A stretch of DNA of 64,000 nucleotides, taken from assembly GCA_039583875.1 (NCBI GenBank), contig CM077150.1, forward strand, positions 154,501-218,500. The letters are read 5' to 3'. This DNA is from Platanthera guangdongensis (lineage: Eukaryota; Streptophyta; Magnoliopsida; Asparagales; Orchidaceae). Numbering within the stretch: the stretch's first letter is position 1; every line of letters begins with the position of its first letter. A program made the position numbers and the translations under genes. Under the pieces are notes generated by a model. That model had not been told where the DNA came from. It saw nothing but the letters and a program-made list of their open reading frames with translations, and ran no database searches. Below, piece after piece: positions 1 through 10,725 of the stretch.

Positions 1-267
1 GCCATCAAGAGAGTTGAGGAGCCAAGTCTGCACACGCCCATCATTGCGTAACCACTCCTCAGTAGGGACACCAATAACGGTCTGGGTCAGATGATGAAGG
101 AATCCCTTGGACTGAAGGACACGGCGAACTGAGTGTGCCCATTCCACAAAGTTCTTCTTGCCATTGAGCGAAATTGTGGTGATCCGGAGCTCGTCTCGGA
201 CTTCTGGTAGAGAGGCCGGGCGTTCAGGAGGAACTGCCGTACCGACGGAGTCTGCAGAGGTAGACAT
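1..267 (-). CDS. Copia gag, N-terminal 89 codons (runs off left edge)
   Basis: This is the start of the nucleocapsid-type Gag of a Ty1/copia element. It is open from the ATG at 265-267 to the window edge without a stop. It contains the blocks [24 protein letters not shown] and [11 protein letters not shown], typical of copia gag. It is a close relative of the gag at 35729 but keeps the frame that copy has lost: a base is missing there after the eighth codon, and GAA has become TAA. Its LTR and primer site lie upstream at 967-1165. The element probably continues beyond position 1. Certain as a copia gag; activity unknown. Confidence 0.9.
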   Translation of the reverse strand, partial: MSTSADSVGTAVPPERPASLPEVRDELRITTISLNGKKNFVEWAHSVRRVLQSKGFLHHLTQTVIGVPTEEWLRNDGRVQTWLLNSLDG

Positions 268-966
268 GGAGGCCGCAGCGAGCTTGAAGGAGGCCGCAGC
301 GAGCTGGAAGGAGACCGCAGCGAGTTGGATGAGACCGCAGCGGGCTGGAGGCAGCAGCTAGAGGAAGCAAACAGAGAGCGGACTGGGAGAGGACGCGGCG
401 ACCTGGATGAGGTCGCGGCGAGCTGGAGGATGATGCGGGCTGGTTCAGGGCGCGGCGGTCTGGGTCAGACCGCGGCGGACAGGAGAGAACTGATAAGAGA
501 GGACACGCCGGGGCTGACTTGCGAGCTGGCGGGCTGGCGGGCTGGCGAGCTGGCGAGCTGGCGAGCTGGCGAGCTGGCGAGCTGGCGTGCTGGCGAGCTG
601 GCGTGCTGGCGAGCTGGCGTGCTGGCGAGCTGGCGAGCTGGCGAACGCAGCGCGAACGCAGCGCGAACGCAGCGCGAACGGCGGATGAAGGAGACCAAGG
701 AGAGAGGTCGCCGAGGTCGCGGCGGACAGGAGGAGGTCGCGGCGGACAGGAGGAAGCAGTGGACCTCACAGGATGGCTATAAAAGGAGGGGGCCTGAGGA
801 GAAAGGGAGAGAGGGGGAACGAAGTGGATCCACGGGAGAGGAAGCGGACAGGAAAGTGAGGCCGCAGGAGAGATGCGACTAGAGGGTGCGGACTGGACAA
901 GGGAGGCCGCAGAGACCGCAGGCTGCTGGGCGGACAGTAGAGGGAGTCCGCAGGAGAGTCGAACCT
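268..966 (-). other. Copia untranslated leader, GC-rich
   Basis: This is the stretch between primer-binding site and gag start codon of the left-edge copia element. It matches in kind the leader at 35010-35728 of the sister element. It is built of imperfect GC-rich repeats, so long meaningless reading frames run through it on both strands. I see no conserved protein in it. Confidence 0.75.
521..642. repeat. 8-bp tandem repeat (GAGCTGGC), about 15 units
   Basis: Near-perfect repetition of GAGCTGGC, with GGGCTGGC and GTGCTGGC variants. It ends where an 11-bp unit, GCGAACGCAGC, repeats three times (641-673). The array lies in the leader of the left-edge copia and is absent from the corresponding leader of the sister copy, so it is a local expansion. 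Confidence 0.9.
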
Positions 967-979
967 GGCTCTGATACCA

Positions 980-1165
980 TGTAGAAATGGAGAAAGCCAA
1001 CCTTGTATATATGTCCACTTGATACAAATACAAAGAATGAGTACATATATATAGATGAGAGAAAGAGAGAGAAAAGTCCTATACACAATGTGGGACTAAA
1101 GAGAGGAGAGAAAAAGCAATAAATGCTATACAAATGAGCCTAATGTTAAGTGGGCTTTTCCAACA
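980..1165 (-). mobile_element. 5' LTR of left-edge copia element
   Basis: On the minus strand it reads TGTTGGAAAAGCCCACTT at the start and ends TTTCTACA. It is followed at 967-979 by a Met-tRNA primer site, TGGTATCAGAGCC. It is about 186 bp and nearly identical to the LTRs at 34814-34997 and 39819-40002. It contains a TATATATA promoter-like run. The partner LTR lies off the window. Confidence 0.95.
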
Positions 1166-1325
1166 CATATAAATGTAGAATCGGCACTCCGGACGCGCTC
1201 GTGGCCATGTTGTCAAAGGCGCAAGGCGCACCGAGGCGCAAAGTGGCCCTGGAGCCGAGGCGCAAAGCGCAAGGCGCAGGCGCGCGCCTGAGGCACGTGA
1301 GGCGCAATAATGGGGGGGGAGGGGA

Positions 1326-1670
1326 AGAAATTGAGCGAATGGGGCGCCCAATTTGCTGAAATTGAGCCAATGGGGCGCCCAATTCGCTGAAATTGAGTCA
1401 ATGGGGCGCCCAATTCGCTGAAATTGAGCCAATGGAGCGCCCAATTCGCTGAAATTGAGTCAATGGGGCGCCCAATTCGCTGAAATTGAGCCAATTGGGC
1501 GCCCAATTCGCTGAAATTGAGCCAATTGGGCGCCCAATTCGCTGAAATTGAGCCAATTGGGCGCCCAATTCGCTGAAATTGAGTCAATTGGGCGCCCAAT
1601 TCGCTGAAATTGAGCCAATTGGGCGCTCAATTCTCTTAAATTGAGCCAATTGGGCGCCCAATTCGCTCAA
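1326..1670. repeat. 31-bp tandem repeat, about 11 units, with palindromic core
   Basis: The unit is about 31 bp (AAATTGAGCCAAT, then GGGCGCCCAATT, then CGCTG), repeated some 11 times. Later units carry AATTGGGCGCCCAATT, a perfect 16-bp palindrome; the first five have one T changed to G or A. The array lies inside the 3' end of the hAT element, next to its GGCGC-rich end. Function unknown. Confidence 0.93.
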
Positions 1671-2190
1671 ATTTTGTAATTCTTGAAATTGAAACCAAAT
1701 ACTACAAAAATGTAGTTCATTAAATAAAAGCAGGTTCTAATCCATAAAGACAGTCAATAAAAAACACACAAATATCAGAATAGTCGTCATATAAGTATGT
1801 TGTTTGGTCATTCTTTGCATGTGAACTGAAGTTGGTTCTTCAATTCAAGCAATGTTTGCACTACGAGAACAAAAAACTGAACTAACTGACCCACCAATTT
1901 AGGCCAACAACTAGATTCACAAAAGAAGGGCAATGTAATAAGCACATTAAAGTTCAATAACATAAATAAAACGTGAATTAAATATGCAACATCAAATAGT
2001 CCAGCCAGAAGATCAAAGTGACAATCAAATAGCGACATCAAGTGTTCCGGTCAGAAGATCGAGAGACACCATTTGAAAATCAGTCCTGAAAAATATTATT
2101 ATTTGTGCAATCAGAAAACATCTTTTAACGTATAATTTAAATAAAATAATTAAAGTACTCTGAAATTTAAATAATCTATTACTCATCTAA

Positions 2191-2727
2191 CTACTCATTC
2201 TCTGAAAATACTATGTCTTCATCGTCTTCTCCACTATCATTATAATATTCTTCTTCGTTGTCTTCAAATTCCTCTTTATCGATATCATCAACATTTCTGA
2301 GGACTAATGGAGTATTAGCCTCTTTAATGACTAATGGAGTAGTAGTCTCTTTAATGACTAATGAAGTAGGACTTTTCCTCTTCGAAATGCTCCTTTTCTC
2401 AAGTGTCTTTGTAGCCGTAGGAACCACATTTTTTCCTTTCGATAATTGTGTGCGATAAATTTCTTCTTCAACTCCAGTGGCACTAGCAACTGTGCCCCAA
2501 GTCAATAACTCATCATCAAAGACCAAGTCCTCCCGCTCAGCCTCAGCATCATTATCTTCTTCCATTCTTCCCATCAACCATTCATTACTATCATCAATAT
2601 CTGTCAACGAAATTGGATCTATGCGATCACGTGCATCATATCGACGTCTCAATGCTCGATTGTACTTCACAAATACTAAATCATTCAAGCGTTGTTGAAC
2701 TAGTCTATTTCTTTTTTTGCTATGTAT
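2191..2727 (-). pseudogene. hAT transposase, last exon
   Basis: The exon opens after a good acceptor (TTTATTGCAG) with IHSKKRNRL, then QQRLNDLVFVKYNRALRRR and DDSNEWLMGR. These are hallmarks of the C-terminal dimerisation region of plant hAT transposases. A long acidic tail (DEEEYYNDSGEDDED-like) and a stop follow. It encodes about 178 residues. The upstream exon carries a stop in a conserved tryptophan and is split by the gypsy element, so the gene is dead as a transposase. Membership of hAT is firm; subfamily is not resolved. Confidence 0.88.
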
Positions 2728-2818
2728 CTGCAATAAACAGTAACCGTAAAAATAAGTTATCTTTAATATATATATAATATAAATCATTAATAAATGATAA
2801 TAAATTTTAAAAACTTAC

Positions 2819-2924
2819 GTGTTCAAAAAAACTCTAATTTCGCTCACAACCGGATGCACTGCATGTAAGGCTAAGCAGTTTTATGGCAAATCTTCTTAGG
2901 TTTGGAGTTGAAGCACCATAAGAT
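2819..2924 (-). pseudogene. hAT transposase, penultimate exon (distal half)
   Basis: On the minus strand this reads YGASTPNLRRFAIKLLSL, then CSASGCERN, a stop, and SFFEH before the donor GTAAGT. In hAT transposases the position after GCERN is an invariant tryptophan; here TGG has become TAG. The exon is interrupted at 2924 by the gypsy insertion and resumes at 17125. The intron to the last exon is 2728-2818. Confidence 0.87.
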
Positions 2925-3898
2925 TGTAACAACCCTTCCCAATTTTTCACTAATCAGTCATCCGGCCGAGTCAGCGATATAAAGAGAACTAGGAAACAGT
3001 ATTAAAACTAGTACACAGCAGGTATAAAGTATAAGTTACTAAAAATTTATAACTAGCAACGGAAGCTAAGTAAGTAAACTAAGGGTATTCACATACCTGA
3101 AATCTGGAATCACAGAGCCACTACACAGGAATAGAACTGAAATAACTGAAAATCTGTACTATCATAATATGTCTGATACAAGATATATAAAATACTAACA
3201 AGTTACAATGTCCACAACTACAAGTATATGCTGAAAGTAAAGAAAAACTGAATGAGAAGAAAACACTACAAACTGACGCCACCAACGCTCATCCTAGGTG
3301 TAGTTTCCCACCTGAGTCTCCTGTAAAAACATTTCTCACGATGGGTCAGAGTAAAAAAAATAACTCCTCCTAGTGACACTAAAAACATTTTCTTGAATGA
3401 TGAATGCATGCCTTTTGAAAATAGTTTTATACATTAAAACATTTATGTTATATGTTATGCATGCCTTCAGAACACTACATGTTCTATGTTTGCGACTTTC
3501 AGTTCACTAACCCAAGTCCCGACGTTCACTAACTGGCGTACTGTCTCACGTCAGTTCTATACTTGAGTTCTAGGTGACCTCTAGCTTGCACCTCTACTAG
3601 GAAGGCTCTATGCAGAGTAGCTCCTAACGCGCAACTGAAACTGACGACCCAAGACCATCTGACGAACTCAATTGTTCTAGTGCCACGCGGACACGGTCTC
3701 GAATCTACCTACTGTCTCAAAGGGAGTCAACCCACAAGACACTGCTACTCATAGGATACCATATGCCCTATGAGAAAGGTAATGCGCCTCTACCAAGCAC
3801 AAAAAGACTGAAGTGTGTTTACTGACCTTTTGGTCAAATGCTACTCTGTTTGGGACATCTCTTTTGGTGTACTACTGAGCGACCCTTAACTTTCTCAT

Positions 3899-4209
3899 TA
3901 ATAGACATTGAACCGGCCCAACTCTAGATGCATGAATCTGCCAAATGTATTGGGTTCCTGCAGCAATTAAGAAACTAATTAAGTATTGCATTTTCTCCAA
4001 GAGACACTTACCTCTTTGGGTACATCTCCTGTTTAATGTTCACAATTAATGTTGAGCCATTTGCTTCCTATAAGAATCTGTAACCGTGTTTGCGAAATGA
4101 ATGAATGAAATATTGTTCATCATGTTCTATTGGTATCATCACTCTTCTTCCTCCATTTTCGTTTTCCCTGCACCATGAAACACAATGCAATGGTTATAAG
4201 TTACTAACA
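3899..4209 (+). repeat. 5' LTR of the nested copia
   Basis: It begins TAATAGACATTG and ends TTACTAACA, followed at once by the primer site. Near-identical to 8323-8633. Confidence 0.95.
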
Positions 4210-4249
4210 GTGGTATCAGAGCATCGGTTTTTGCCATTAACGCATCAAT

Positions 4250-7200
4250 ATGTGCTCATCATCTACCCCAACCTCTATCCCGTTTGCCCATCACCCTCTG
4301 CCCATCTTCAATGGCGAGCTCTATGATCATTGGGCCGTCAAAATGGAGACGCTGCTAGAATCTCAAGACCTCTGGGAGATCGTTCAGCGCGGCCCCAAGT
4401 CCGATGAGAAAACAAAGGAAGGTGAAATCAGAATATCCAAGGGAGAAAAGCAGAAGAATTCCCTGGCACTACTCACCATCCAGCAGGCTGTCACACCTAC
4501 CATCTTTCCGCGCATCATTGGCTCAAAAACGGCAAAGGCGGCTTGGGATACTTTAAAAGAAATTTATCAAGGAGATCAAAAGGTACTCTCCATCAGAAAA
4601 GTAAATTTAAAAAGGCAGTTTGATGCTCTCATCATGAATGATGGTGAGACCATTTTTGATTTCATGCCCAAACTTACTAATCTATCAAACCAACTTAGTA
4701 GTTTGGGATCTCCTGTTCCGGAAAATGAAATTGTACTCAAGATCCTAACAAGCCTTCCACAATCATATGATCACATTGCTGCCGCAATTGAGGAGAGCAA
4801 CGATCTGAGTACTCTTCCAGTTGCAGCCCTCATTGGGAAAATCCAGTCCCATGAGGAACGCTTGAAGCGCCACCTCCCAAATATAACTCAAGCCCTACAA
4901 ACAAAGATGAATCTTGGAAAACCAAAATCCAATACCAAGTATTCTGGACATTTAAACAAAAAAATCAGCAACACTGGGCCTCACTGGAAGCAAAATGCTC
5001 CCCCTTTTCAAAGTGCTCACCCCAAAGGCCAGTCACAGTATGCTGAAAACAGTCAGCCAGGAGGGCTGTTCTGCATCCTATGTAAGAAAACCAATCATGA
5101 TACTACAAAGTGTTTTTTCAAGTGCAAAAGATGCAAAAAACACACTCACTTTGAACGCGATTGTTGGTATAAAAACAAAGAAGAAGCCAAGTTTACTGGA
5201 GATACCAAACCTGTAGAAGAAAAACTCTTTCTAACCTACAGCAGCAGGGATCCAGAAGAGGACAACAAATCTACCCATTGGTACATTGACTCGGGATGCT
5301 CTAGCCATATGACAAACGATAAATCCCTGTTCTCAGATCTAGATGAAAGCAACAAATCTCTAGTATACCTGGGCGATGGAAATGCAAGGAGAATAGAAGG
5401 GAAAGGAAGCATGCTTGTGAAAGATTCAGACGGAAAAATAAAGACTGTTTCCAATGTGCAATATGTCCCAGAACTAGCCCAGAACCTGCTCAGTGTTGGG
5501 CAACTGATAAACAATGGTTACTCAGTATTATTCAAATCAAATTGCTGCACTATTTCTGACCCAACTAATGTGCAGGTTGCTCAGGCTAGTATGACCAAAA
5601 ACAGAGTGTTCTCCTTGAGCCTTGAGACACCAAATCAAGCAGCCCTCTCCTCCATTGGCGCTGATGATGATTTAGCCAAAATCTGGCACCAAAGGCTAGG
5701 CCACCTGAATTATGATGCAATGAAGAATTTGATTGAACACAATTTAGCCCATGGTGCACCAGAACTTAAAGTGGATCACAGCCAGTGTGAGACATGTGCA
5801 AGAAGCAAATCACACAGATTACCTTTCTATCCGGCACAGCACCACAGCAAAGGCCCATTGGAGTTACTCCATTGTGATCTATGGGGACCAGCTCCAACCC
5901 CCTCTCTTGGGGGCAAGCAATACTTCTTTTTAATCGTGGATGACTACACAAGGTATTGTTGGATTTTCTACCTTGCTGAAAAATCTGAAGTTTTCTCTTG
6001 TTTTGTTGATTTCAAAAGAGAAATAGAAGTAAAGCTAGAAAAGAGAATTAAGTCCCTTAGAAGTGACAATGGGGGGGAGTTTACTTCACATGCTTTTAAT
6101 CATTTTTGCTTAATCAATGGGATAAAACATGAGTTCACTGTACCGGGCACACCTCAACAAAACGGGATCGTAGAAAGGAGAAACAGAACTATAGTTGAGA
6201 TGGCAAGGGCCATGCTACTTCACAAGGGATTACCAAAGAAATGTTGGGGGGAAGCCACAAGCACAGCAGTATACATATTAAATAGAGTTCCAACAAAGGC
6301 CCTAAAGAACACTACTCCCTATGAAATGCTGAACTGCAGAAAGCCTCACATTAGCCATCTCAAAACTTTTGGTTGCCTTGCCTATGCACACACACTTAAG
6401 GATAAACGAGACAAGCTAGATCCAACTAGTGAAAAGGGTATATTTGTGGGATATAGTGAAAACAGGAAGGCCTACAGACTTGTCAATCCCATAACACAAA
6501 AACTCATTCTATCTAGAGATGTTACTTTTCATGAAAACGATAGTTGGGTCTGGGACTCAGATCCTGTAAATGAGCCTAGTTTCTTCCCCATTTCCCCGGT
6601 TGAACCTCAAGAGGTATCCATCCATGAGAACCAGGGAGAAGCTGCCGTTGAAGTGCATCACTTTCCTTCTCCAAATCAGGATAAGGAAATTCTCTCTGAT
6701 ACTGACTCAGAATCATCACCGCCCCGTCATTCCAAATCCTTGAGAGAAATCTATGCAAGCACTGATATTGTGTTATCCCATTTCACACCAACCTGTTTTG
6801 CTGAAGCTGCTGAAAATAAAACATGGAAGCAAGCCATGGATGAGGAAATAACTATAGTAGAGAAAAACAAGACCTGGCTGTTAGTCCCCAAACCCAAAAA
6901 CAAGCCAATCATCGGCTTAAAATGGATCTATAAACTTAAACAGGATGAAGAAGGAAGAGTCGTCAAACATAAAGCCAGGATTGTTGCAAAGGGTTATTCC
7001 CAAAAATATGGCAGAGATTTTGAGGAGACATTTGCTCCTGTGGCTAGAATGGATTCCATAAGGCTCGTTCTTGCAATTGCCGCACATAATAACTATCAAG
7101 TCCACCAACTAGACGTAAAATCTGCATTTTTGAATGGAGAACTAGAGGAAGAAGTGTTTGTAGAACAGCCAGAAGGATACATCAAGAAAGAAGATCATGT

Positions 7201-8335
7201 TTACAAGTTAAAAAAGGCACTATACGGGCTCAAGCAGGCACCCCGAGCATGGCATTCCAATATCACAACATTCTTCAAACAGGAAGGTCTATATCCCAGT
7301 CAAAGTGAGCCCTCCTTATACATACAGCATGGACCAGGCAATCAGAAGCTTATTGTGGCCCTCTACGTTGATGATCTTCTAATCACCGGAGGATCCACCA
7401 GCTGCATAAATGAGTTCAAAGAAAAGATGAAGAAAAAGTATGAAATGACTGATCTAGGGCGCTTAAAATTGTTCCTTGGTTTACAGATAAAGCAGGAAGG
7501 CGGCACCATTTCTCTAAATCAGGAGCAATATGCACTGGAACTTCTAAAGAAATTTAAAATGCTTGACTGCAACCCGTGCCAAACCCCCATGGCAACAAAT
7601 CTAAAATTGGCCAAGCCACAAGAAGGAGAAGAACTAGCAGATGAAGGAATCTACAGAAGCCTAATTGGATCACTGATATATCTCACTAATACCAGGCCAG
7701 ATTTGGAGCATTCGGTGAACCTGCTCTCACGCTTCGTCAGCTGTCCAACAAAGGCGCACATGGATGCTGGAAAGCGTGTTCTCAGGTACATCAAGGGGAC
7801 TCTCACCGACGGTATTCATTTCAGCAAGGATCTCAACCCGCAGCTCACAGGTTACTGTGATTCTGACTGGGGAGGCTCCATTGATGATAGACGAAGCACG
7901 GAAGGCTACGTGTTTCTCTTCGGATCAAACCCAATCACGTGGAGGTCAAGGAAGCAGCAAACGGTCGCTCTCTCGACAACTGAAGCTGAGTATATGGCAA
8001 TCAACTCAGCAATTTGTGAAGGAATTTGGCTACAGCGTATGATCGAAGAACTCACAGGGATTAAGAAGCAGATTCAATTAAACTGCGACAATACCTCCGC
8101 CATCGCTCTGTCCAAGAATCCCGTGTTTCACAATCGGAGTAAACACATCGGGATAAAATACCATTTCATAAGAGAGAAGCTTGAAGACGGAGTCGTCCAG
8201 CTCAACCACTGCCCTACCTCAACGCAACTCGCCGACATCTTCACGAAGGCGCTGAGTCGGGAGCGATTCGCATTCCTTAAAGATAACCTAAAAATCTCTA
8301 CCCCATCCGGTTCAAGGGAGGGTAATAGACATTGA
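4250..8335 (+). CDS. Copia Gag-Pol polyprotein, intact, 1361 residues
   Basis: A single frame encodes the whole retrotransposon machinery. The N-terminal gag (residues about 20-210) has NGELYDHWAVKMETLL. Two CCHC knuckles follow, near 275-305 (CILCKKTNHDTTKC and CKRCKKHTHFERDC). The aspartic protease motif YIDSGCSSHM is near 346, and the pre-integrase motif WHQRLGHL near 480. The integrase DDE triad sits in HCDLWGP, RSDNGGEF and GIVERRNRT. Reverse transcriptase has KARIVAKGYSQ and the active site YVDD near 1039. RNase H has CDSDWGG and TTEAEYMA. All key residues I look for are present. The stop lies 13 bases inside the 3' LTR. The start chosen is the first ATG after the leader. Length fits copia polyproteins. 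Confidence 0.95.
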   Translation: MCSSSTPTSIPFAHHPLPIFNGELYDHWAVKMETLLESQDLWEIVQRGPKSDEKTKEGEIRISKGEKQKNSLALLTIQQAVTPTIFPRIIGSKTAKAAWDTLKEIYQGDQKVLSIRKVNLKRQFDALIMNDGETIFDFMPKLTNLSNQLSSLGSPVPENEIVLKILTSLPQSYDHIAAAIEESNDLSTLPVAALIGKIQSHEERLKRHLPNITQALQTKMNLGKPKSNTKYSGHLNKKISNTGPHWKQNAPPFQSAHPKGQSQYAENSQPGGLFCILCKKTNHDTTKCFFKCKRCKKHTHFERDCWYKNKEEAKFTGDTKPVEEKLFLTYSSRDPEEDNKSTHWYIDSGCSSHMTNDKSLFSDLDESNKSLVYLGDGNARRIEGKGSMLVKDSDGKIKTVSNVQYVPELAQNLLSVGQLINNGYSVLFKSNCCTISDPTNVQVAQASMTKNRVFSLSLETPNQAALSSIGADDDLAKIWHQRLGHLNYDAMKNLIEHNLAHGAPELKVDHSQCETCARSKSHRLPFYPAQHHSKGPLELLHCDLWGPAPTPSLGGKQYFFLIVDDYTRYCWIFYLAEKSEVFSCFVDFKREIEVKLEKRIKSLRSDNGGEFTSHAFNHFCLINGIKHEFTVPGTPQQNGIVERRNRTIVEMARAMLLHKGLPKKCWGEATSTAVYILNRVPTKALKNTTPYEMLNCRKPHISHLKTFGCLAYAHTLKDKRDKLDPTSEKGIFVGYSENRKAYRLVNPITQKLILSRDVTFHENDSWVWDSDPVNEPSFFPISPVEPQEVSIHENQGEAAVEVHHFPSPNQDKEILSDTDSESSPPRHSKSLREIYASTDIVLSHFTPTCFAEAAENKTWKQAMDEEITIVEKNKTWLLVPKPKNKPIIGLKWIYKLKQDEEGRVVKHKARIVAKGYSQKYGRDFEETFAPVARMDSIRLVLAIAAHNNYQVHQLDVKSAFLNGELEEEVFVEQPEGYIKKEDHVYKLKKALYGLKQAPRAWHSNITTFFKQEGLYPSQSEPSLYIQHGPGNQKLIVALYVDDLLITGGSTSCINEFKEKMKKKYEMTDLGRLKLFLGLQIKQEGGTISLNQEQYALELLKKFKMLDCNPCQTPMATNLKLAKPQEGEELADEGIYRSLIGSLIYLTNTRPDLEHSVNLLSRFVSCPTKAHMDAGKRVLRYIKGTLTDGIHFSKDLNPQLTGYCDSDWGGSIDDRRSTEGYVFLFGSNPITWRSRKQQTVALSTTEAEYMAINSAICEGIWLQRMIEELTGIKKQIQLNCDNTSAIALSKNPVFHNRSKHIGIKYHFIREKLEDGVVQLNHCPTSTQLADIFTKALSRERFAFLKDNLKISTPSGSREGNRH

Positions 8336-8633
8336 ACCGGCCCAACTCTAGATGCATGAATCTGCCAAATGTATTGGGTTCCTGCAGCAATTAAGAAACT
8401 AATTAAGTATTGCATTTTCTCCAAGAGACACTTACCTCTTTGGGTACATCTCCTGTTTAATGTTCACAATTAATGTTGAGTCATTTGCTTCCTATAAGAA
8501 TCTGTAACCGTGTTTGCGAAATGAATGAATGAAATATTGTTCATCATGTTCTATTGGTATCATCACTCTTCTTCCTCCATTTTTGTTTTCCCTGCACCAT
8601 GAAACACAATGCAATGGTTATAAGTTACTAACA
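8323..8633 (+). repeat. 3' LTR of the nested copia
   Basis: Same 311-bp sequence as the 5' LTR with two substitutions. Its first 13 bases encode the end of the polyprotein. Confidence 0.95.
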
Positions 8634-9858
8634 CTCATGGTCGGCTAGAAGGGACATTCACGCCTTAACTTATAGACAAATTCTCACACTTGCGTAAACG
8701 TATAAGATTTCGCACCTAACACTAGTATATTTGATCTGGCTATTAGGGTCTTGGAAAAGGATTTACCCTACAACTAATTCCGCAACCTTTTTCCCACTGC
8801 AAACCACTTTATGTGCTTGACTATGATGCTCGGACGAAGTTTACACGTGTGTGCATAAAATAATTTCTTGATATGTCTAACTAAAAAGAATTAAAATTTC
8901 TTACAGTGGTGTTGCGGCGCTCGTACACTCCGCGCGGCGACATCTTCTCTTCTGAAGGCAATCCTACTGCTGGGGACCTTCAGAATGCTGCCCCGACCCC
9001 ACCAAAGTCCTGCAATTTAGGGCAGGCTTAATTTCATAATTTTTCCCTTTAAACTTTTTCGTGGAAAATTTCTATACAACTAGGGTTACAAAATTTTAAG
9101 CGCTAAACCACAGATATTACCTTACGTGGAGTGATTGAGGCTCTCAAAGCGCCAAACCCAAATTCCGTGGAGAATCACGAACTCCAAAACCTATTTAGGG
9201 TATTAGGAACATAAAATTAGTTTAGCTTAATCTCCAAAACGAAAGATTTCCATGAGGGAAAAGAGATAAGGGAGGAATCGACTCACCGGAAACAAAACGA
9301 AACTCAACCTCCACCGGTTAGGGTTAAACCCGACACTTCCACGGCCAAGGAAGGAAAAGAAATGTCCACCGGCGCTCGTAGAGGAAGGAGGAGAAGTCAG
9401 AGAGGAGTTCCGGAGGAGGAATAGCCGCCGGTTAGGGCTTGCGGGAGGCGTCGGCGTCGCTGCGTGCGGGAGACGGAACGGAACTGACGGCTACGGTTTC
9501 TTCTCTTCGCCCGTGGAAATGAGGCGTGCGGGAAAGTAAAGCTTACGGTTTTACTTATTAACCGCGTGAGAGGGGGGAGAGAAAATGCTATTGGCACCCA
9601 TAAGCTCTTAATTTTGCTATACGCAACTCACTCCACACAAACTAACCCCTTTACACTAAACGATTTCTTGTCATACTTCGTTCATAATAATTAAAAATGT
9701 GTGTCTCATAATATTTATGATTAACATAATTCACAAATTAATAAATGCGACCTTCTGACCACACTAATATCGTACCTCGACGACGCGCTGCCTCGATCAA
9801 AATTCGTCGCGACATGCCCCTACAAATTTAAATAAATTTTTGTGTCAATTAACGGATG

Positions 9859-10581
9859 TTACAAATCTTCCCTCCTAACAAAAATTTCCTCCTCGAAAAT
9901 TGTAACCATACCTGAATCGAAGAGAAAAGAATAGTCTGCATTGCTCTTAAGCTCATCCTCTTTCTCCCAAGTATACTCTGGACGACCATAATTCATCCAA
10001 AAGACTTTGACCATGCGAATCACTCTATTTCTAAGCTTCTGTACCCTTGAATCCACTATTCTGACTGGTCTAACCCCAATACTAAGATCTGTCTCGATTG
10101 GTGCTTCCTCAGTACTGATGATCTGACTGGAATCTCTGACTGCTCTGCTCAGATAGGAGACGTGGAATACATCATGTACACCACTCAATTTCTCAGGTAA
10201 GGCCAACCTGTAAGCAACTTCACCAACTCTTTCCAGCATCTCAAAAGGACCAACGAATCTGGGGCTCAGCTTTTTCATCCGCTTTATTCTAGAAACTCCT
10301 TTGACTGGTCTGACCTTCAGATAAACATAGTCTCCAACACTGAACTCTACTGACCTGTGCTTCTGATCATGATACTTGGCCTGACGATCCTGAGCTGTCT
10401 TCATACGCTCCTGAATGATCTTGATCCTGTCAGTGGTCTTATCAATCCATGACTCCTTGATGGTAGATCTCTCTTCACTTTCAGCCCAACATAACGGTGT
10501 CCGACAACGTCTACCATAGAGGGCCTCGAACGGTGTCATCTCAATACTCGTCTGAAAACTGTTATTGTAGGAGAATTCCAC
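9859..10581 (-). pseudogene. Gypsy integrase C-terminus and chromodomain
   Basis: The integrase tail shows FEALYGRRCRTPLCW, then VYLKVRPVKG, KLSPRFVGPFEML and HDVFHVSYL, standard for gypsy integrases. It ends in a chromodomain-like segment (RIVDSRVQKLRN, VKVFWMNYG, TWEKEDEL), which marks chromoviruses and in known families directs insertion to chromatin marks. It is separated from the integrase core by a frameshift or stop region at 10582-10725. About 240 residues; probably a broken end of one former polyprotein. Confidence 0.9.
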
Positions 10582-10725
10582 AAGAGTAACATATTTCTCT
10601 CATTTTCCTTCAAAGTCCAAAATGCACATCCGTAGCAGATCATCCAAAGTCATATTTGTGCGCTCAGTCTGTCCATCGGTTTGGGGATGAAATGCGGTGC
10701 TGAAATGTAATCTGGTACCCAACCG

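Larger units (their letters stand above)
3899..8633 (+). mobile_element. Complete young Ty1/copia element nested in gypsy LTR
   Basis: Two 311-bp LTRs (3899-4209 and 8323-8633) differ at only two positions that I can find. The 5-bp duplication CTCAT flanks it (3894-3898, 8634-8638). The LTR ends are TA...CA rather than TG...CA. Primer site TGGTATCAGAGC follows the 5' LTR and purine tract TTCAAGGGAGGG precedes the 3' LTR. One uninterrupted gag-pol frame fills the interior. It looks structurally complete and is the youngest LTR element in the window by LTR identity. Confidence 0.96.
2925..9863 (-). repeat. 3' LTR of the gypsy element, split by copia
   Basis: The LTR parts are 2925-3898 and 8639-9863 (plus the duplicated CTCAT). 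It aligns throughout with 14926-17124. It contains no gene of its own; the short arginine-rich frames near 9400-9600 and 16590-16860 are LTR sequence read by chance. Confidence 0.92.

Noticed and set aside
224..1033. Long minus-strand serine/proline/arginine-rich frame (269 codons)
   Set aside because: It runs through the GC-rich repeat leader, the primer site and the LTR of a copia element; composition only, no conserved motif.
521..1670. CRISPR-like array or bacterial repeat
   Set aside because: The repeats are contiguous without unique spacers, lie in plant transposons, and no cas genes occur.
9397..9597. Arginine-rich frame, also present near 16586-16861
   Set aside because: It lies inside the gypsy LTR and recurs only because the LTR is duplicated.
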